A stretch of 64,000 nt of DNA from Chlorocebus sabaeus (taxonomy: Eukaryota; Chordata; Mammalia; Primates; Cercopithecidae), in NCBI RefSeq assembly GCF_047675955.1, contig NC_132928.1, positions 45,316,889 to 45,380,888 of the forward strand. The letters are read 5' to 3'. Of the stretch, positions 58,500-64,000 are shown one piece after another. Position numbers and translations under genes: made by a program. Within the stretch, counting starts at the first letter, position 1. The number at the start of each line of letters is the position of its first letter. The notes beneath the pieces are model-generated. The model ran no database searches. It was given only the letters and a program-made list of their open reading frames with translations, and had not been told where the DNA came from.

Positions 58500-58806
58500 G
58501 GCTGGGTGCAGTGGCTCACGTCTGTAATCCCAGCACTTCGGGAGGTCGAGAAGAGCAGATCACCTAAGGTCAGGAGTTTGAGACCAACCTGCCCAAAGTG
58601 GTGAAACCCCATCTCTACTAAAAATACAAAACTTAGTCAGGCCTCATGGTGCATGCCTATAATCCCAGTTACTTGGGAGGCCGAGGCAGGAGAATCGCTT
58701 CAACCCCAGCGGCATAGGTTGAGTGAACCGAGATTGTGCCATGGCACTCCAGCCTGGACAACAAGAATGAAACTCTGTCTCAAAAAAAAGAAAAGGAAAA
58801 AAAAAA
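58500..58806 (+). mobile_element. AluS-like
   Basis: GGCTGGGTGCAGTGGC start. Flanked by CCTAATTT copies (58491-58499 region and 58815 region). Confidence 0.92.
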
Positions 58807-59475
58807 GCCAAAATCCTAATTTATAAAAATGTACACCATTCACAAGTTTGAATATTTTAAAATAGTCAAACTTTACTTTGCAACACACCCATAACATAAC
58901 AGTTCACCATGACTGAGACTCACTATACTTAGCAAAAGAGTAATATCCATATATTTCCCAAAGCAGACGAATATCTAGGCCATGTTCTCTGATGGCAATG
59001 CAATAAAACTGGAAATGAATAACAAAAGGATTTTTAAAACCCACAGCAATTTTAAAAACATTATCCTTGTGCAAGATGAAAATTCAAATAAATAGGAAAG
59101 GATAGATTATGCCATAGTGTTGGGAACAACTGGCAATATTTTGTAAAATAAGAAAATTAGCTTCCTACCTTCATTAATATATAAAAATAAATTCCAAATG
59201 GATGACATATTGAATATGAAAAGTAAATCCACTTTTGTCTTCTTTTCAGTAGAAGAAAAAACATAGGGAAATTTATATATAATCATCTTGAAATAGGCAA
59301 GGCTTACCTAAGCAGAAACCATAAATGAAAAGATTGCTAGTTTTGCATACACAAAACAATTATATGTCAGAAAAACATCATAAACAAAAATGGGAAAGAA
59401 ATGATACACTGGACTGATATTTGTGATATATTTGATAGATAAATGATTAGTTCACTTAATACGTAAAGAGTCCTA

Positions 59476-59772
59476 GGCCGGGCGTAGTGGCTCACGCCTG
59501 TAATCCCAGCACTTTGGGAGGCTGAGGTGGGAGGATATCTTGAGGCCAGGAGTTCAAGAACAGCCTGGGCAACATGGTGAAACCCTGTCTCTACTAAAAA
59601 TAGGAAAATTAGCTGGGCATGGTGGTGCACACCTGTAGTCCCAGTTACTTCGGTAGCTGAGGCACGAGAATCACTTGAGCCCTAGAGTCAGAGGTTGCAA
59701 TGAGCCGAGATCATGCCACTGCACCCCAGCCTGGGTGACAGAGTGAGAACCTGTCTCAAAACAAAAAAACAA
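59476..59772 (+). mobile_element. AluS-like, inserted in old L1
   Basis: Flanked by the 11-bp duplication AAAGAGTCCTA (59465-59475 and 59773-59783). Confidence 0.96.
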
Positions 59773-60157
59773 AAAGAGTCCTATGAGTCCAGAAAAAAAT
59801 AACAAATCAATAGAAAACTGGTCAATCAAGGATATGAAGAAATAATTCACAAAAGAGGAAATATAAATTATTAATAAAATAAATGAAAAGGTTCAATGTG
59901 ACTAGTAATAAAAGGAAATATATTGAAAATACGATGCCATTTTCTATCTATTCAATTGACAAAGATTTTTAAAAAGTAGTTCTCTAGAGTTGAGGAAGGT
60001 TTAGAAAAAGAGGTACTCTTACCCCACTGATAAAGTAATTTATCACTATGTTCAAAATTAGAAGTTGTATATCCCTTGTCCTAGCAATTATTAGCCTTCT
60101 AAGAATTTATCATGAGAAAATAATCAGAGATGTATAATAATATATGTCAGGAAGGTT

Positions 60158-60758
60158 ATTTTTTTATTTTTTATTTTTTTGACAGTGTCTTGCTCTGTTG
60201 CCCAGGCTGGAGTGCAGTGGTGAGATGACAGTTTACTGCAGCCTAGAACTCAAGAGACTCTCCTGCCTCAGCATTTTTTTTTTTTTTAAGACGGAGTTTT
60301 GCTCTTGTCATCCATGCTGGAATGCAATGGCACAATCTCGGCTCACTGCAATCTCTGCCTCCTGGTTCAAGCAATTCTCCCACCTCAGCCTCCTGAGTAG
60401 CTGTGATTACAGGTGTCCGCCACCACGCCTGGCTAATTTTTGTATTTTTAGTAGAGACGAAGTTTCACCATGTTGGCCAGGCTGGTCTTGAACTCCTGAC
60501 CTCAGTTGATCCGCCCACCTCGGCCTCCCAAAATGCTGAGATTATAGGTGTGAGCCACTGCGCCCAGGCTGCCTCAGCTTCATGAGTAGCTGGGACTACA
60601 GGTGTGTGCCACTATGCCCAGCTAATTTTTGTATTTTTACTAGAGATGAGGTCTCACTATGTTGGTCAGGCTGGTCTCAAACTCCTGACCTCAAGCAATC
60701 CGCCTCCTGAGGCCTCCCAAAGTGCTGGGATTACAGGTATGAGCCACAATGCCCAGCC
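60158..60758 (-). mobile_element. Outer Alu, split by an inner Alu
   Basis: Reverse Alu halves at 60158-60272 and 60569-60758. The outer reading resumes exactly at CTGCCTCAGC, which is duplicated at both edges of the inner copy. Confidence 0.93.
60273..60568 (-). mobile_element. Inner Alu nested in an Alu
   Basis: T tail at 60274-60287, AAGACGGAGTTTTGCTC to CACTGCGCCCAGG. Target-site duplication CTGCCTCAGC at 60263-60272 and 60569-60578. Confidence 0.96.
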
Positions 60759-61289
60759 TGTTAAGGAATTTTTAATGATATGGGGGAAATGTTTATGATA
60801 CATTATGCTACAAAAGAATATGTAAAATTGTATATATACTATGATCGAATTAAAATAGATACAAGTGTGCTTTGGAAAAATAATAAAATGTTAATGATAA
60901 GTTTTATGTGGTAGGATTTGGGGTGATTCCTCTTTAAAATACATTTTCTCTAAATTTCAAAGTTTCTATAAAGAGTACATTTTACTTTATTATAGACAGG
61001 GAAAAAAAAGCAGTTATTGAAAAAGGAGTTGACACCTTTCAGAGTCTTTCCCTGAAAATAGTTTAAAAAGTATAGCTGTTGGAATTGGAAGTGGCCTTTA
61101 AGATTTTTAGTTCAAACCCCTATTCTGCTCACTGTAAACTCAATCAGCACTTCAACTTACACTATAATTAATATACATGGGGGTTACTCTTTTTTCTTTA
61201 GGTACATATATATTTCTTTATAGTTTTCAGAGGGGAGCCATGCAAATAAATGAAGGATGAACCATAAGACCTAGGTGGGCAGGTAAAGA

Positions 61290-61810
61290 TACTGGTATTC
61301 TAAGGATGCAAGAAAGGGGTGGCCACTTTCAGTCTTTGCTCTCTTGCAGGGAATGTTCTCATGCATTTTCTAGATTGACCATTGGATACCATAGATGGCT
61401 TCTGCAGCGGCTGAGAATGCATTCGCTGATCTCCAACCCCAGGCTACTGTACCCTGAAACCCATTGCTGTGTGTCTGCAGAGGCCACACTTCCCATAGGC
61501 TACTCCCAGCCAATGACTGAGTGCAGCAGGGATACTAAGGCACCCCATTTCTGGGAGACACAGGATTCCTCCGACTTTGTCCCCGGGTCTCTCCCATGCT
61601 TTGCTGAACCTGCCTTAGCCTGCACAGCAGCCTGGGATGCTTCCACTCAACTTTCTCTCCCTCTCTCCTTCTGAAGGCTTAGACTGACTCTCCCTGCCTT
61701 CTCTGGGTCCCTCCCTATTTTCTTTCCCACAAGCATTTCCCCTAATAAAATCCTTGCGCATTTAAGCCCAAATTGGCATTTGCTTCTTGGAGGACCCAAG
61801 CAAACACAAC
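61290..61810 (+). mobile_element. Probable solo LTR (family not assigned)
   Basis: Pyrimidine-rich body, AATAAA at 61744-61749, and an end reading 'TTGGCATTTGCTTCTTGGAG' then GACCCAAGCAAACACAAC. This U3-R-U5 layout is typical of a mammalian ERV LTR. The 122-codon frame inside has no retroviral domain. Confidence 0.5.
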
Positions 61811-62084
61811 TTCCCCGCAGTCTTGAAATCCTAAACCTTGCTGCCTCCTTCTCCCCATTCTCCATCTCATCATCATCTTCACCAGGGACTGTCAGTTAAA
61901 GCAGAAGGAAAAGGTCAGAATCAGATTAAAGGACAGACATCCCGTTGCAGTTCCAGGTTCTATGCAGTGCTAGACACAGATCTAGTCACATTTCACCTAT
62001 TTTGATTCATATTCCATTTCCATTAGGGTGCATATATCACCCCAGCTACTGGGAGTTTGGGTACATTTTTGCTGAACATACATT

Positions 62085-62165
62085 CACCAACGAGACCAAT
62101 GCTATTCAATAGAAATATGCAAACCACACATGTTATTTTAAATTTTCTAGTACCTACATTGGAAA

Positions 62166-62212
<47 letters not shown>

Positions 62213-62425
62213 ACTTTTAATAACAGATTGCATTTAACCCAACATATCAAAATATTTTCATTTCAAAATATCTTTAAAATCCAGTGTCACTAAAATGTCA
62301 TTAAATGTCATTAAAATCCAGTGTGTATTTCACACGTACAGCACAGCTTGATTCAGACTAACTGCATTTCCAGTGCTCAGGAGCCCCATGTGGCTAGGGA
62401 ATATCGTATTGGGTGGCACAGAACT
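62085..62425 (+). mobile_element. Non-autonomous hAT fossil with A43
   Basis: 'ATGCTATTCAATAGAAATAT', 'TTAAATTTTCTAGTACC', 'CATTTAACCCAACATATC', 'CAGTGTGTATTTCACACG' and 'ATGTGGCTAGGGAATATCGT' run in order to the far end, so it is near complete. A 43-bp A run at 62168-62210 sits inside it. Confidence 0.8.
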
Positions 62426-62429
62426 AGGC

Positions 62430-62575
62430 TGTAAGTGCCTTGAGCATAGGGGTGAGTTTTCTTCTAACTTTTGAATTTTCCCAATTTCTTGAAATTTTCC
62501 TATTCAGAGAGCAACCAGGACTGTAATGGACATTTAGTAGGTGCTTCGTAATTACTTGTTAGCTGGTTATTTGTA
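62430..62575 (+). repeat. L2 3' terminus
   Basis: 'AGGCTGTAAGTGCCTTGAGC' and 'CATTTAGTAGGTGCTTCGTA'. Confidence 0.65.
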
Positions 62576-63300
62576 CATGACATGATGCAGAAAGTGGATA
62601 AGTGTCCCTTACTCACATGTCTCTAAAGGCTCAGAAGTAACTTGGGCAATAGGGCAGGCTGCAGGGACTGGGGCGCATCAGGGCATGCCCCACTCCACCA
62701 TCTGCAGAGGGCAGCCACCTCCCAGTTCCAGGTGGTCATTGACATCTGTGGGGGTGAATCTCATATGCTTTATCAAGAGAGGCCAGAAATAGATTTTTTA
62801 CATGCAATTTTTGAATTGTTAATATCAGCAATTAATTCAGATGTAAAAAGTCAGTGCTAGCTTGTGGAACACACATACCTGTGACTAGTACTGTCCACTG
62901 TATGTAACTCCTTTGAGGACAGACAAAATACAATGACAAGCTAATTCATATTAGTAAGAGAAGTAAACAAAAAAATATAAAACTGCCATATTGCCTTTTT
63001 GTGGAGAAGGGGGTAGTTTTAATATGTTTTTGAAAGCTTGAGTTAACCTATTTCAAAAATATAAATGGTTTCTTAACCTCTGTCTCTCTCTGTCTTTCTC
63101 TATATACATATATAGCTAGACCTTTATGTTTCCCTGGAGAGAAGCCTAGCTAGATGAGGCACAACAGCTTTCAATGCTTGGTGTCACCATTGCTAACAAC
63201 CAATGGGGCAGAAAGTGCTTACTGTATTTAAATGTGACAATATCAAAGTCCTTTTCATTCTCAGCTACAAAAGAGCTGTGACCTCTTGTTGGTAGAGAGA
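62576..63300. other. Unique sequence
   Basis: No recognised repeat or exon. CT-rich at 63080-63105. Confidence 0.45.
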
Positions 63301-63301
63301 C

Positions 63302-63790
63302 TTAGGGAGTCACCTTGTGAAGCACTGTCATGGCAGGACAGCTGTAACCCATGCTCCCCTGGGTTTGCCTGAGGTTCAAAGTGGCCAAGATGCTCTTATT
63401 CGGCACCATGAACATTCTGGATGCAATCCTGAGGATCCTCCACGCTGATACCACATTGCTGTGGGGTGGATTCAATGCTGATTCTGTAGATCTGGGCTCA
63501 AAGTGAGTGGAGCTGTTACTTCCACTGACGGTAACGCCTCTGAAGACAGGCACAATAGAAACTACAGTGCCAAATATTTCCTTCACCACTGGGGCTGGCT
63601 TGCTGTCACTTCCTCCCAGGTCTTTAAACCCAGGATTTTCTGATTCCAGGGCCATGATTCCTTCATCATGTTCTCTAGGCAGAAGGTGCTGGCCTGAACA
63701 TATCACCTTCACTACTGAACCACTCTGCCTCCCCATAGCCATTGGGTATGGAGGTGAAACAGCACCTCCTACAATAGCGTCTATGTCCTG
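63302..63790 (-). other. Unrecognised stretch, open on both strands
   Basis: A 146-codon frame on minus (63302-63742) and a 94-codon frame on plus (63507-63791) overlap. Composition is balanced, unlike the AT-rich flanks. I see no domain, signal peptide or splice sites that would make it an exon. It could be an old transposon, a retrocopy fragment or plain unique DNA. Confidence 0.3.
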
Positions 63791-63799
63791 AGGCTCTCT

Positions 63800-63977
63800 G
63801 CATGCCAGGCACAGCGCTGTTTGACTTGCATCATTTCCATTTGATTCTCACAGCATCTCTGTGAGGAAGTTGCTATTATACCCAATTAACAGATGAAGAT
63901 ATGGAAGCTCATGGAATTTAGGTCACTTATACAAAGTCCTCCCAAAGCTAGTAAATAGCACTCAGATTCCAGCCTGG
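63800..63977 (-). repeat. MIR SINE
   Basis: 'CTCTGCATGCCAGGCACAGC', 'ACAGCATCTCTGTGAGGAAG' and 'GTCCTCCCAAAGCTAGTAAA' are reverse MIR. Confidence 0.85.
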
Positions 63978-63979
63978 GA

Positions 63980-64000
63980 TTTTTTTTTTTTTTTTTTTTT
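63980..64000 (-). repeat. Terminal T run, cut by the window edge
   Basis: At least 21 T at the end. Probably the tail of a reverse SINE or LINE that lies beyond the window. Confidence 0.6.

Larger units (their letters stand above)
58940..61010 (+). mobile_element. Old L1 (L1M/HAL1-like), interrupted by Alus
   Basis: 'AATTCACAAAAGAGGAAATA' (59845), 'AATGTGACTAGTAATAAAAG' (59896) and 'ACAAAGATTTTTAAAAAGTA' (59961) fit the L1 ORF2 end. The 3' region resumes after 60758. Stops throughout. Confidence 0.7.

Noticed and set aside
61306..61674. 122-codon frame as a retroviral gene remnant
   Set aside because: It lies in what looks like an LTR; no gag, pol or env motif is visible.
63650..63742. tRNA-like A-box (TGGTTCAGTAG) on the minus strand
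   Set aside because: No B-box at the right distance and no cloverleaf.

Overview
The window is primate nuclear DNA from an Old World monkey (macaque, baboon or guenon type). It is AT-rich and packed with Alu, L1, L2, MIR, MaLR-LTR and old DNA-transposon copies. Three full-length young Alus (13.4, 26.1 and 33.2 kb) carry the changes known from cercopithecoid-specific AluY lineages: GGCTCAAGCC instead of GGCTCACGCC near the 5' end, GGGCGAGGTGG in the middle, and GAGATCCGGCC or GAGATCCGACC instead of GAGATCGCGCC in the right arm. I found no protein-coding exon I can defend. The many short open frames are chance frames, repeat-derived frames or frames with non-ATG starts.

The one clear gene landmark is a CpG island at about 47.26-48.76 kb. 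It has GC boxes, two NotI sites and several BssHII sites. A strong minus-strand splice donor (CCCAAG|GTAAGC, exon end at 47,649) lies inside it. The simplest reading is the promoter and untranslated first exon of a gene transcribed leftward. Its first intron would then fill all or most of 1-47,648, with 49-64 kb as upstream intergenic DNA. The predicted leader has no ATG, so coding would begin in a later exon outside the window. I could not identify the gene.

Layout: 1-2.3 kb, an old L2 field with a DNA-transposon insertion; 2.3-4.2 kb, an L1 with a 5' inversion and matching target-site duplications; 4.8-17 kb, Alus, MIRs, L2s and a GGAT array; 17-25 kb, mostly unique intron including a ~90-bp segment that occurs twice 2 kb apart; 25.9-34.9 kb, a young L1 stub, Alus, a MaLR LTR and a long old L1; 35-46.9 kb, sparse repeats and unique DNA; 46.9-48.8 kb, the promoter; 49-64 kb, upstream DNA with two MaLR/LTR remnants, a 78-bp tandem duplication, two Alu-in-Alu nests, an old L1 and an old DNA transposon holding a 43-bp A run. 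All repeat names come from reading consensus-like motifs, not from a database search, so subfamily names are tentative.
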